Shown in pieces: positions 31,027-41,796 of a DNA stretch of 64,000 nt; the stretch's first letter is position 1; the number at the start of each line of letters is the position of its first letter. Location of the stretch: NCBI RefSeq assembly GCF_000005505.3, contig NC_016132.3, positions 47,196,914 through 47,260,913 of the forward strand, in the 5' to 3' direction. The notes under the pieces are model-generated. The model saw only the letters and a program-made list of their open reading frames with translations, was not told where the DNA came from and did not search any database. Source of the stretch: Brachypodium distachyon (Eukaryota > Streptophyta > Magnoliopsida > Poales > Poaceae). The position numbers and the translations under genes are program-made.

Positions 31027-31503
31027 CTATCTCCTCCGATCCCGAAGGGGCGGTTGCTGCGGATGCGCCGGCGGCGGGGCAGTCCGGCAGCCACGCGGCG
31101 ACCGCGATCTGGGCCGGTGGTCTTCGTCCGCCATTGTCCGCCTCCGCCCTTGCCGGAAGTCCCCGAGCTCGGCGTCGGAGAAGGACGAGGACCCGCCGGG
31201 CGCGAGGCGCCGGGGCGGCCGCCTCCTCGTCGCCCTCCACCTCCAGCACCGCCGCGCGGCGCGGACCGGGGCGCGCGCGACGCAGCAGAGCGCGGCGACC
31301 GGCAGGCACGCGCAGAAGATGCAGCACGAGACCGCGCACTCCGCCAGCGCCGCGTCCTTCCCGGGGTCGTCGGGTGGCGCCGCCGGCGACAGGCCGCGCT
31401 CGCGCGAGCCTTCGTCACCCCAGCGCTTCCTGGCCGCCGTCTTCTTCTTGCGCGGCGCGTCGTCGTCGGTCTCTTGCGCGGCAGTGGCGTGGCCGGCGTC
31501 CAT
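31027..31503 (-). CDS. small Cys-rich plant protein of unknown function
   Basis: Intronless frame of 158 aa. The N-terminus is hydrophilic and rich in Asp, Lys and Ala (MDAGHATAAQETDDDAPRKK). A central Cys-rich hydrophobic segment follows (AECAVSCCIFCACLPVAALC), then a basic stretch, SSSFSD, and an Arg-rich tail. Small plant proteins with such a CC-rich hydrophobic core are known, but I cannot name a function; membrane association is a guess. Support for coding comes from the second copy at 60.1-60.4 kb: the N-terminal half is conserved as protein, with substitutions that keep the frame, before a deletion breaks it. The Arg-rich C-terminal 40 residues may be low-quality sequence. Very high GC in the gene fits grass intronless genes. 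Confidence 0.5.
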   Translation of the reverse strand: MDAGHATAAQETDDDAPRKKKTAARKRWGDEGSRERGLSPAAPPDDPGKDAALAECAVSCCIFCACLPVAALCCVARAPVRAARRCWRWRATRRRPPRRLAPGGSSSFSDAELGDFRQGRRRTMADEDHRPRSRSPRGCRTAPPPAHPQQPPLRDRRR

Positions 31504-32141
31504 CCCCTCTCCCCTTGCCTCCGCTTTCCTTTCCTTTGCTCTTGGTTTTCGATGATTCGAATAGGAGTCGTGTGGGGTGTGGCTGGGGTGCGAATGGAGG
31601 GCCGCTCTCCCTTATTCCCTCGCACTTAATAATTTTGCGAGCGCGTCTCTTGTGGTTTCATTTATCTTTTCTCTATCGCTTCTTTTTACAGCTTCTATCT
31701 TAGTCAGCAAAGGACATCTACAGAGAAATCAAGCACTGAGCCTACGTGATGAGTACCTGGACCATTGTATTAGTTCGAACTTAGACACTTCACCAAAGTA
31801 CGCAAGCATATATGTACTCCCTCGTATTAAATTATTGTCGTGGTTTTAATTCAAATTTGTTCTTATATTAAATTATTGTTGTTGTTTTAATTCAAATTTG
31901 AACTAAACCACGACAGAATGTAGGGGAGTGTATAAATACTAATAACAATTTGGTGGCTGCGATCTTTTCCTTTATTCACGAGCCCAAAGTTCCTTCTTGA
32001 TTTGTAGCGAGACTTGACTAGACAGCTGTTTCACAAAGCATCACGCACTTGGAAGATCTGCTGTCGTAAGCCAACTAACTGACATAATAATGTCACTGTC
32101 CGCAAAAAAAAACATAATAATGTCACTAGGGAATTTGGTAG
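31230..32141. repeat. segmental duplication, copy A
   Basis: Aligns in the same orientation to 60125-60896: the Cys-rich gene 5' half, its upstream region (for example AATTCGAATA-type and GGAGGGCCGCTCTCC blocks, AAATCAAGCACTGAGCC), and a downstream block with TATTCACGAGCC, AGACTTGACTAGACAGCTGT and CACTAGGGAATTTGGTAG. Copy A has an extra Stowaway (31817-31928) and an internal duplication of about 30 bp near 32090-32125. Confidence 0.85.
31817..31928. mobile_element. degenerate Stowaway-like MITE
   Basis: Ends CTCCCTCGTATTAAATTATT and a complementary right end (GAATGTAGGGGAG). A left internal segment (AAATTATTGT...TTTTAATTCAAATTT) is present twice. The element is absent at the matching point of duplication copy B. 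Confidence 0.7.
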
Positions 32142-32149
32142 TGCTACTA

Positions 32150-32359
32150 CTACCTCTATTCTGGTTTAAGTCGCCCTGCGCATTTCTATGTTCAAGATTT
32201 AATTAGGTAACATGATTCTTATATCAAAAAATTATACCATTAGAAAATAAAACATATGAAGTTTTAATGGTATAATTTTTGTGATATAAAACTCATGTTA
32301 CATTAGTGATATCTTCCACCTAAGGATGTGTGGGGCTCCATAAACCGGAAAGGAGGGAG
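32150..32359. mobile_element. MITE of about 210 bp at the edge of duplication copy A
   Basis: Inverted ends CTACCTCTATTCTGGTTTA and CTCCCTCCTTTCCGGTTTA (complement of right end), with an internal inverted block AACATGATTCTTATATCA / TGATATAAAACTCATGTT. It lies exactly where copies A and B cease to match. Confidence 0.75.
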
Positions 32360-32391
32360 TAACGTATCAGAGTGTCGCAACCTTTTATAAA

Positions 32392-33231
32392 TGTCGTACC
32401 AGTGGCCCACGGGATCCCACTGATACGGAACGCGTGGGTCGTCAGTGACGAAGCCCCGTCAGGAAGGCCTCCTGGGAAGCGACGAGTCCGGAAAGCTTGC
32501 CTCGAGGAGACGGCCTTTGGCGAAGTTAAAGGCTAAGGGCCGAGTACAAGATGCCCTCGGGAACTCCGGTCCCGGGAAGCTGAAGGAACGCCTCCCGGCA
32601 ACTAGCAGGTGCGCTAGCCGGGAAGGTGCATCCCAGCAACCCGCGTTCGGGCATGCGGGCGGGACCCGCAGAATAGTGAAGACAGGACAAGACAGCGGGC
32701 GCAGTGCATTTAATTCACCGACAAGAGTCTTATCGGCAAGACTAGTCTTGCTGAGCAAGGCTATGGCGACTACCCTGCGAACCGTTTTTTCTACCGTGTA
32801 TAGTAGACAGGGCGTTGCATGGCGTCCAGCGCGGATCAACCAAAGTGTATCTTGTGTGGCCGTGACACGTGTCTGGGAAACGTGTCATGCTGCATGCTTA
32901 GGCACCTGTGGTATCCCCTTGGTTCTAAAAGGAGGACCAATGCCACCGGTCAAAGGGTTCCAACCCCAGTTATTAGAACATAGCATCGCATTCACCCAAG
33001 TAGCCAACCCGGGAACTCCCCGGGTGATACGTACGCACTCAAACTTGTGAATACAACTCAAAGCAAGACGTAGGGTATTACACCTCCAGGTGGCCCGAAC
33101 CTGGGTAAACTCTTGTGTCTACACTTCGTGTCTATCGCCACGCCGGCGATCGTCGGAGCGATCACCTCACCCTCCACCGAACCAAAAAGGGGGTGCTCGG
33201 CATCCCCGGTGCCCGAGACCGTGCTCCGACA
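32392..33231 (+). repeat. gypsy 5' LTR
   Basis: 840 bp, starts TGTCGTACC and ends CTCCGACA. Matches the 3' LTR with roughly 7% differences by eye. The presumed TATA region reads GGTTCTAAAAGG here against GGTTATAAAAGG in the 3' LTR, so this copy of the promoter has probably mutated. Confidence 0.95.
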
Positions 33232-33233
33232 TC

Positions 33234-33251
33234 TGGCGCGCCAGGTAGGGG
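33234..33251 (+). other. gypsy primer-binding site
   Basis: TGGCGCGCCAGGTAGGGG begins two bases after the 5' LTR, the position of a tRNA primer-binding site. The tRNA was not identified. Confidence 0.7.
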
Positions 33252-33339
33252 GGCGTGCAGAGAGCTTCGGGTGACCGCTGGCGTCAGCGTCGTCAACATC
33301 GGCTCCTTCGTCTATGACGTCTTCAACAACTAGCTTGCC

Positions 33340-35047
33340 ATGCCGTCCAAGAAGACGGACGAGCCCCGGGTCGACTTGCACGACACTCTCGCCATGCGCA
33401 CTCGGTCCCATGACGTTGTGCGAGCGTCACAAGCACAAGGGGACCAGGGGTCCCCTCCACGGCAGCAGCAGTCGCAGCAGTCGCAGCTGCCACCTCCGCC
33501 ACCTCGGCCGTCGGCAGACAACTTGCCGAGGGGGCCTGCGGTGCCCAACGCCGGAGCCAGCCGCGCGCGCCGGCCAGCGAGTCCCCTCGCGGGCCGAAGA
33601 TGTGCAGCGACAACTGTGCCATGAGTACAGCGCGTCGCGTGCAACGCCGATGGAGTCTCGCCCCACTCATCCGAGGGCACCGGGTGACAGGGCGGAGGGC
33701 AGCCGGTCGGAGAATCAGCAGCCTCCCACCCAGACCCCGGCGGAAGCCATTATAGCCGCGCGTGTCATGGTGCACTATGAGCCACCGCAAGGCATGCCGA
33801 CGCATGAAGCGTGGAGTGCGGAGCTGGACGCGCTCCTCGCACTCTCCGCCCAGCAGCCGCAAGGCGAGGGTGCCCCGGCTGGTTCAGGCCGGGGGCAGAA
33901 CCCGGGACGCAGAGACACGCCCCGTGTCTCAGGACACGGAGAATACCCTCCCCCGCTGGGAGGGCAAGGAGGCGAGGATCCCGTGGGGTCTTCGGATTCG
34001 TCACCGACCGTTACACAGGGTGACGCGCGAGGCGTCCTGAATGCTCGCCAGCAGGAAGACCTCCGCCCGCGCCTGGAGCGCCGGCGTCGGTGTGAAGCAG
34101 AATGCCCGCGCCCAGAGGAGCAGGAAGATGCTCCCATGGGCGCTGAGTACGGCTACGCCGCGTTCACTCGCGAGCTGCGCCGGGTGACATGGCTCCGCAA
34201 GTTCCGAGCGCCGACACTCGGGACGTACGACGGGACCGTGAATCCCAAGGATTTCCTCCTGACCTACATGTTGGGCATGCACGCCATTGGTGCCGACGAT
34301 AAGGTCAGGGCCAACTGGTTCCCGATGGTCGTCAAAAGATCAGCGAGGACTTGGTTGCTCAACCTGCCCGTCGGGTCCATAGCCTCCTGGGCTGACCTGC
34401 GCGAGCAGTTCGTGAACGCGTTCCAGGGCGGCTACAAGCGCCCGGGAACCATGGCGGAACTGCACACGGTAGTGCAGAAACCGGGGGAGACGTTGCGGGA
34501 CTTCACCAACAGGTTCTCCAATCTCTCCTACTCCATCCCTGAGGTGGAAGCAGCCGCCATCATCAACACGTACGCCATCAACGTCCGAGACCCGAAGATG
34601 CGTGAGAAGCTCAACACGCACCGGATCCGGACCACCAGGGATCTCTAAGCTCTCGCGCACAAGTGCGCGATGGACGAGGAAGGGCGCGTGGCGCCCGAGC
34701 TTGCCGCCAAAGCAGCGGCAACCCCACCGGAGGGCTCCGGGAAGAAGGGCTCCCGGAAACGCGGCCGGAAGCAAGTGCTTGCCGCGGAGCCGGGGGCTCC
34801 CTAGAGGCCCGCCAAGAAGGCGGCGGCGGCGGGGGCATCGGGGAGCAAGCCGGCAGTGGCCGCGCGCTGCCCCATCCACACCAACGCCATCCATGACGTG
34901 CAGGACTGCCACACTCTATAGACCATGAAGGAGAAGCGCGAGCAGCGCTACGAGGAGCGCCGCGCTGCCGGGGCTTGCTTCAACTGCGGTGACATCGGGC
35001 ACCTCTCCCGGGACTGCCCGAACAACCCCCGCGGCGGAGCAGGCTAG
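33340..35047 (+). pseudogene. gypsy gag, broken
   Basis: The region starts with a Lys/Asp/Gln-rich N-terminus (from 33340). It changes frame near 33620, then reads through a Retrotrans_gag domain (about 34190-34640, with WLRKFRAPTLGTYDG and ARTWLLNLP). A CCHC zinc knuckle lies at 34973-35020 (CFNCGDIGHLSRDC). In-frame stops occur at 34646, 34802, 34919 and 35045. It no longer encodes an intact capsid protein. Confidence 0.85.
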
Positions 35048-36501
35048 GGTGCAGCCGGCGGTGACAAAGGAGAACCCGCGGGGGGTCGCGGTCAGACCCG
35101 TGGTGGCAAGGACCGGACTCCCCGGGGACGCGAGAAGCCTCGCGCTGAGCAGCGCGAGGATGTCTACAGCGCCGACGACGCCGACGAACCCGGCTTCCAG
35201 GAGCCCCGCGACGTCGCCTGCATCCACGAGGGAGCGTATGCTCTCACGTCTCACGCCGCCATGAAGCGGCTCACGCGTGAGGTCTGCGCCCTCCTCCCCA
35301 GCATGGAGGCGCAGCAACTGTTGAGGTGGTCGCATGTGCCGATCACCTTCAACTCGGACGATCACCCGATCCGTCCCTTGGGTTCAGGGGTGCTCCCGCT
35401 CGTGGTGTCGCCGATCATAAACAATGTGACGGTGACCAAGGTTTTGGTGGACAGTGGGGCAAGCCACAACCTGCTGTCCGCCAAGCTGGTGGAAAAGCTT
35501 TAGCTGCCCCTGGAGCAGATGAAGCCCACCGACCCGTTCCGGAGGATCAACCCCGGAGTGATGCTGCCCATGGGGCGAATCACGCTCCCGGTGACCTTCG
35601 GTTTTCGGGAAGCGTTCCAGACTGAGCACATCGTTTTCGATGTGGCTCACACCCCGTTGCCATAAAACGGGATCATTGGTCGGCCAGTGCTGATCAAGTT
35701 CATGGCGGCAACCCATTGCGCCTACGGCGTGATGAAGATGCCGTCAACATACGGCGTTCTCTCCATTAAGTGCGACCTGAAAGACGCTGCTTGGTGCGTG
35801 GGCGAGGTCGTGAAGACCTCCGCGATCCCGGTGACTACGACGTTGCCGGGAACAAGGATCCACTTGCGGGTGAACAACCCGCACAAAAGAAGGCGCGAGC
35901 CGCTCCCGGGCAGGATGCCAGGGGCAGCTCTAGCTCCAGCCCGCGCATAAACAAGGGCACGAAGCTGAAGGGGGAGGGCACCAAGTTCAAGAAGGTCCCC
36001 CTGCATGCCGGCAACGAGGCACGCACCGTCCCCATCGGTGCGAGCCTCGGCGACAAATAGGAAAGCGCCCTCGTCGCCTTCCTCCGGGAGAACTCTGACG
36101 TGTTCGCTCGGGAGCCGTCAGATCTTCCCGGAGTCCCTAGGGAGGTGATCGAACATCGTCTGGCGATGCGGCCGGACGCGCAGCCTGTCAAGCAGAAGGT
36201 TCGCCGGCAAGCACAGGAATGCAAGGGTTTCATCCAGCAGGAAGTGGAGAAGCTCAAGAACGCCGGGGCGATCAGGAAAGTGTTGTACCCTACTTGGTTA
36301 GCAAACCCTGTTGTAGTCCCTAAAGCCGGAAATAAATTGCGCATGTGTGTAGATTTTACTGACCTTAACCGTGCATGTCCAAAGGACCCCTTCTCTATAC
36401 CCCGTATCGATCAAATAGTAGATTCTACAACGTGTTGTGAGTCTTTGTGCTTTCTTGATGCCTTCTCCAGCTACCATCAGATCAAGATGGTAGTCGAGGA
36501 C
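35048..36501 (+). pseudogene. gypsy protease and first part of reverse transcriptase, broken
   Basis: The retropepsin active site VDSGASHNLL is at about 35450-35480. In-frame stops follow at 35501, 35663 and 35948, and there is a frame change before the stop at 36058. The reverse-transcriptase start (PTWLANPVVVPK, MCVDFTDLNRACPKD, LDAFSSYHQI) runs to 36501, where a solo LTR interrupts it. Most stops could come from single C-to-T changes, as expected for methylated old elements. Confidence 0.85.
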
Positions 36502-37415
36502 TGTCGCACCAGTGGCATCCAGGGTACCACCGCTGCACGACGCGCGGGTCGCCTCGCCTGCTTCCCGGGAGGGTCACACCCCGGGCGGCAGTATACAAGC
36601 CGCCCGGCAAGCTACCACTCCGGCAGAGCTAGCGGGGCTTCGGGGGAGAATTCCCGCCTGGGCACCTGCCGGGAAGGTACTTGCCGGGAGGGGTGCTCCC
36701 GGGCGCATGTTTCCGCTGCGAGGGCGGGGCCGAGTAAGCAGGACTACGGCGCCACATGGGCGCCCGCGGGGCGCCCAACATGCAGGGTTCGTCAGGACAA
36801 GGAGTGAGGCGCACGGCGCATTTAATGAACCGACAGGGAGGGGGTTCCCCGTCAAGTCATGCAAACAATGGCTGTCCAAGAGTAGTTTTTAGGCCTTAGA
36901 CCCCTAGCTAAAAGGCTAGTATTCCTGCATGTATGCCAGCGCACCGAGGAGGAGCTGCCCGAGCTCCCCGCTCGTCACTTGTAAACCATGCATCGTGGTA
37001 CCTGTGGTATCCCCTTGGCTATAAGAGGAGGACCCCCGCCAGCGGTCAAAGGGGTTGGATGGTCGGATAGTTGCATGGTGGACTAGTTAGTTCGCTAACC
37101 AACTGGTGGTGCTTCACTAGCAGTAGCCCCAAGGTAGCAAGGGACACTTAGCCAAAAAAGAGAGCACCCGGGGGTTCTCCGCGGCAACTTGTAAGCACTT
37201 GTTCTTCCGTCAATACGAGCTCAGATAACCAGGATGTAGGGTTTTACGCCTCTGGCTGGCCCGAACCTGGGTAAAACGCGTGTCCGTGCTCATTACATGC
37301 CGTAGCGCTTCGCATTGGCCCCGCCGGCGATCGCCGGAGCGATCCCTGTCGCCCACTGCCGAACCAAAAAGGGGGTGCTCGCGCATCCCCGATGTCAAAG
37401 CCCCGTGCTACGACA
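36502..37415 (+). mobile_element. solo LTR of a related gypsy family inside the RT domain
   Basis: 914 bp starting TGTCGCACCAGTGG and ending GTGCTACGACA. Flanks are AGGAC (36497-36501) and AAGAC (37416-37420), a target duplication with one mismatch. It shares blocks with the host LTR (GTGGTATCCCCTTGG, CCGAACCAAAAAGGGGGTGC) but is clearly divergent. The RT frame resumes straight after it. Confidence 0.88.
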
Positions 37416-38893
37416 AAGACGAGGAGAAAACAACGTTTCTCACCCCGGTTGGCTGCTACTATTACACGTGCATGGCTTTCGGGTTGAAGAACGCGGGCTC
37501 GACATTTCAGCGCACCCTGCGCGAGTGTCTACGGCCCCAGCTAGGCCGGAAAATCGAGGCCTACATGGACGATATCGTCGTCAAGTCGCGGCATAGGGAC
37601 TCGCTCGTTGGCGACCTACAGGAGACGTTTCAAGAGCTCCGCAGAATCAAGCTCAAGCTTAACTCCGAGAAGTACACGTTCGGTGTGGACTCGGAACACT
37701 TGCTGGGCTTCTTGGTCTCTCATAGGGGAATCAAAGCCAACCCACATAAGATCAAAGCGATCGAGAAGATGGAGGCACCCCACAAGGTTAGAGACGTCCA
37801 GCGCCTCAACGGGTGCGTTGTGGCGCTTGGGCGTTTCATCTCAAAGCTGGGCAAGCGAGCCCTGCCTTTCTTCAAGGTGATGAAGAAGAAGGGTCCAATC
37901 AATTGGACCCTCGAGGCGGAAGTGGCGTTCCAGGACTTGAAAAGGTACCTGAAGTCGCCGTCGGTCCTCTTCGCCCCCAAGCCGGGCGAGCCGTTGCTGC
38001 TGTACCTGGCAGCGACGGATCAGGTACTGAGCTCCGTGCTCGTTGCCAAAAGAGAAGAGCAAGTCCCGAGGGCTGAGACGGAAGGGCGGGAGGCTCCTGG
38101 CGAGCCGAGGGAACCCCCGGCTACCGCCTCTGCCACTGGATCCGAGGGACGGTCCCCGCAGGCTGCCCCCCGCAAGCGGCTAGTGCAGCATCCCGTGTAC
38201 TTCGTTAGCACGGTGTTGCGCGATGCCCGGGAACGGTACCCGCAGGTCCAGAAGCTTCTGATTGGGATCCTGTTCGCTTCAAGGAAGCTGCGCCATTACT
38301 TTCAGACGCACAACATCACGGTGGTGTCGGGGTTCTGCCTGGAGAGGGCCCTCACTAACCGTGAATCCACCGGAAGGGTGTCCGAGTGGACAATGGAGCT
38401 AGCGGAGTTCGGGCTGCGTTTCGCAAACACCAAGAGCATCAAGAGCACCGCTCTCGCTGATTTCGTCGCAGAGTGGACATCGATAGGCATAGAGGAAGAA
38501 GAGCCGGAAGTGAGCCTTCCCAGTAGATTGGACGAAGGGTACTGGGTCATGTACTTCGACGGCGCCTTCTGCTTGCAGGGCGCCGGTGCCAGAGTGGTGA
38601 TCGAGTCGCCCACCGGGGACCAGCTCAAGTTCGTGATACAGCTCGACTTCGCCAACTCCACCAACGACACAGCAGAGTACGAGGGGCTACTTGTTGGGCT
38701 GCGCGCGGCGATCGCCTTCGACATCAAGCGCTTGGTTGTTCGTGGAGACTCCCAACTCGTGATCAACCAGGTAAACAAGGACTACGACTGCCGCCAGATG
38801 GCAGTGTACGTGGAGGAAGTGCGAAAATTGGAGTCCAAGTTCAAAGGACCCAAATCGGGACGTAAAACGCAAGGACAACTTTGTTGCGGATGA
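37416..38893 (+). pseudogene. gypsy reverse transcriptase (second part) and RNase H
   Basis: Open for about 490 codons. RT motifs are [12 protein letters not shown] and the catalytic YMDD (in [11 protein letters not shown]). An RNase H-like domain follows ([31 protein letters not shown]). A frame change at about 38850 separates it from the integrase part. It is the best-preserved coding portion of the element. Confidence 0.88.
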
Positions 38894-40069
38894 ACTGTCC
38901 AAGTGGGCAGCGGAACGCAGCAAGGTGCCTCCTGGGGTGTTCGTGCAGAGGCAATCAAAGCCCTCTGTCGACCCCAAGGCTGTGTCTGGGGAAGCCCCTC
39001 TGGCAACTCAAGGTAACCCTGCAGCTGCAGGGGACTATGTCGCCAAGTTGGTGGCATATACTAGCCGGGAGCCACCATCCTGGGGGACGGATATTATTCG
39101 CTACCTTAGGGACGGGACCCTCTTAGAGAAAGACGTTGCCACGGAGCGAGTAGCCCGGCAAGCTAAGATGTACGCTCTGGTGGACGGAGAACTCTACCGG
39201 AGGCATCCTAACAGAGTTATGCTCCTCTGCGTGCCCCAAGAAGAAGGGCGCGCGTTGCTAGAGGATATACATCGAGGCACATGCTCGCACCATGTGGCCT
39301 CTAGGGCACTAGCTGGGAAAGCGTTCCATCACGGCTTCTACTGGCCGAGAGCACTAGCCGATGCCGAACAATTAGTCAAGACCTGTGAAGCATGCCAGTT
39401 TCACGCCAAGAAGAGCAACCAACCAGCGCAAGCCCTGCAAGTCATCCCGTCCTCGTGGCCGTTCGCAGTCTGGGGGCTGGACATCATTGGCAAGTTGCCG
39501 AGAGCAGTTGGCGGCTACGAGTACCTGCTCGTGGCCATCGACAAGTTCTCGAAGTGGATCGAGGTGGAGCCTGTCCGAGCCGTCACGGTGCAGGCAGCCA
39601 TCATGTTCTTCAAGGGTACGGTGTGCCGGTTTGGTGTGCCTAACGGCATCATCACCGACAACGGCACGCAATTCACTAGTGCGGTGTTCCAAGCTTACTG
39701 CGAGGACATGGGCACTAAGATTCACTTTGCCTCCGTCGCTCATCCGAGGAGCAACGGGCAAGTGGAGCGAGCCAACGCGGAAGTGCTGCGGGGGCTCAAA
39801 ACGAGAACCTTTGACAAGCTCAAAGGCCACGGGAAACACTAGGTTGAAGAACTCCAGCCCGTGCTGTGGTCACTGCGGACCACACCAAGTCGACGGGTCA
39901 AACTCCGTTTGCCCTCGTCTACGGGGCAAAAGCTGTGCTGCCCCTCGAGCTCAAGTATGGGTCACCTCGGGTACGCGTGTACAGCGACAAGAGCCAACAC
40001 ACGCAAAGGATTGGTGACCTTACCTTCATCGAGGAGATTCGATGCCGGGCTGCTGTACGAGCTGCAAGC
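38894..40069 (+). pseudogene. gypsy integrase, main part
   Basis: Visible are a zinc-binding HHCC region (HH..., CEACQFHA), the catalytic core with D (WGLDIIGKL), D (ITDNGTQF) and E (SNGQVERANAEVL). There is a stop at about 39841 and a frame change after it. The copia element cuts the C-terminus at 40069. Confidence 0.88.
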
Positions 40070-41243
40070 TGTTGGAAATATGCCCTAGAGGCAATAATAA
40101 ATTTGTTATTATCATATTTCATTGTTCTTGATAAATGTTTATTGCCCATGCTATAATTGTATTGATTGGAAACTCAAATACATGTGTGGATAAATAAACA
40201 AATACCGTGTCCCTAATACGCCTCTACTAGATTAGCTCGTTGATTAAAGATGGTTAAGGTTTCCTAACCATAGACATGTGTTGTCATTTAATAACGAGGT
40301 CATATCATTAGAAGAATGATGTGATGGACAGACCCAAACCTAAACATAGCTTTTGATCGTGTCACTTAAGTTTAAGTTGCTTATGTTTTATTATGTCAAG
40401 TATTATTTCTTTAGACCATGAGATCATGCCACTCCCTAGTACCGGAAGAATACTTTGTGGGCATCAACCGTCATCTCGTAACTGGGTGATCATAAAGGTG
40501 TTTTTCAGGTATCCCAGAAGGTACTTGTTGGGTTGTATGGATCAAGACTGGGATTTGTCACTCCTTGTGACGGAGAGATATCTCTGGGCCCTCTCGGTAA
40601 TATAACATCCTAATGAGCTTGCAAGCATGCAACTAATGTGTTTAGTTGCGGGGGTATTATATTACGGAACGAGTAAAGAGAACTTGCCGGTAACGAGATT
40701 AAACTAGGTATGGCGATACCGACGATCAAATCTCGGGCAAGTAATATATCGCGAGACAAAGAGAATTGGATACTGGATTAATTGAATCCTCGACATAGTG
40801 GTTCAACCGATGAGATCTTCGTGGAATATGTGGGAACTATTATGGACATCCAGGTCCCGCTATTGGTTATTGATATTTGATCATGTCCACATGTTCTCGA
40901 ACCCGTAGGGTCACACACTTAACGTTTCATGTTGCTTGGGTTAGATGAGATAAATGATGATGATATCGAATTATGATTCGGAGTCTTGGATGGGATCCTA
41001 GACGCAACGAGGAGCTCCGGAATGTTCCGGAGATAAAGATTTATATATGGAAATTTGTTTTCAGGGTTCTGGAAAGTTTGGAATATTTCCCGGTTTTGAC
41101 CGGGAAGCTTCTAGAAGGTTCCGGAGGGATCCAGAGGGTTCCACCTTGAGGCCCACCTATCCCTGGGCTAAATGGGCCTGTGAGGGAGCACCCTGGCCTT
41201 AATGGGCCGAGGGGCTAGCCCACAGGGCCCATGCGGCCAGGAG

Positions 41244-41329
41244 GAGAGTCCTGGCCGCGGGAGAGTCCTGGCCGCATGAGAGTCCTGGCCGCCGGAGAGT
41301 CCTGGCCACGGGATAGTCCTGGCTGGCCA
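41244..41329. repeat. short tandem array in the copia LTR
   Basis: Five imperfect copies of a 17-bp unit, GAGAGTCCTGGCCGCGG, just upstream of the LTR TATA box. The same array recurs at about 48219-48304 in the 3' LTR. It may act as an enhancer in the U3 part; this is inferred from position only. Confidence 0.85.
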
Positions 41330-41344
41330 CGCCTCCTCTACCCC

Positions 41345-41352
41345 TATATAAA
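41345..41352 (+). promoter_or_regulatory. copia LTR TATA box
   Basis: TATATAAA inside CCCCTATATAAATAGAAGG, about 430 bases before the LTR end; identical copy at 48320-48327. Confidence 0.75.
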
Positions 41353-41784
41353 TAGAAGGGGGGGCAAGGGAGAGAGACACTCCAAGCTTTCAGTTGGATC
41401 TCTCTCCCTTGAGCCCTCCTCTCCTCCTCTTCTCACGCGCACGGCGTAGCCCTGCCCGTGAGAATATTCACCATAGTCACCACGCCGTCGTGCTGCCGGG
41501 ATCTCGTCTACCTCTCCCTCTCGCTTGCTGGATCGAGGAAGGAGGAGACAACGTGAAGCTGAACGTGTGGATACCAAGGAGGTGCTGTCCGTTCGGCACT
41601 GAGATTGATCTCATTGAAAGTTCCACTACACCAACAACGATATCGTGATCGTAACGCTTAGCGGTCTACGAGGGTATGGTGTTCATGATCCCTCTCGTTA
41701 CATACATCTAGTATATATATTCTTGGGTTTTCTTCCGCACTTCTCGTAGGAAAATTTTTGTTTCCTATGCAACGAGCCCAACAG

Positions 41785-41796
41785 TGGTATCAGAGC
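41785..41796 (+). other. copia primer-binding site
   Basis: TGGTATCAGAGC, complementary to the 3' end of initiator tRNA-Met, begins two bases after the LTR end. Confidence 0.93.

Larger units (their letters stand above)
40070..41783 (+). repeat. copia 5' LTR
   Basis: 1714 bp, starts TGTTGGAAATATGCCC and ends GAGCCCAACA. Differs from the 3' LTR at about 40315, 41132 and 41411 only, by eye. Confidence 0.96.

Noticed and set aside
32445..33050. 201-codon frame in the gypsy 5' LTR (similar one at 53769-54194)
   Set aside because: It lies within LTR sequence and differs between the two LTRs; LTRs do not normally encode proteins.
33314..33620. Alternative gag start at 33314 in the frame of the downstream gag domain
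   Set aside because: The frame beginning at 33340 has a plausible gag N-terminus; the 33314 frame there looks like a shifted reading of it, with a frame change near 33620.
41244..41329. Tandem 17-bp array as a possible satellite or CRISPR-like array
   Set aside because: It is a short imperfect array inside both copia LTRs without unique spacers, so it is an LTR-internal repeat.
41168..41648. Frames of 70-84 codons in the copia LTRs (repeated at 48143-48623)
   Set aside because: They are mirrored in both LTRs because the LTRs are nearly identical; they overlap the U3/R region and TATA box and show no domain.
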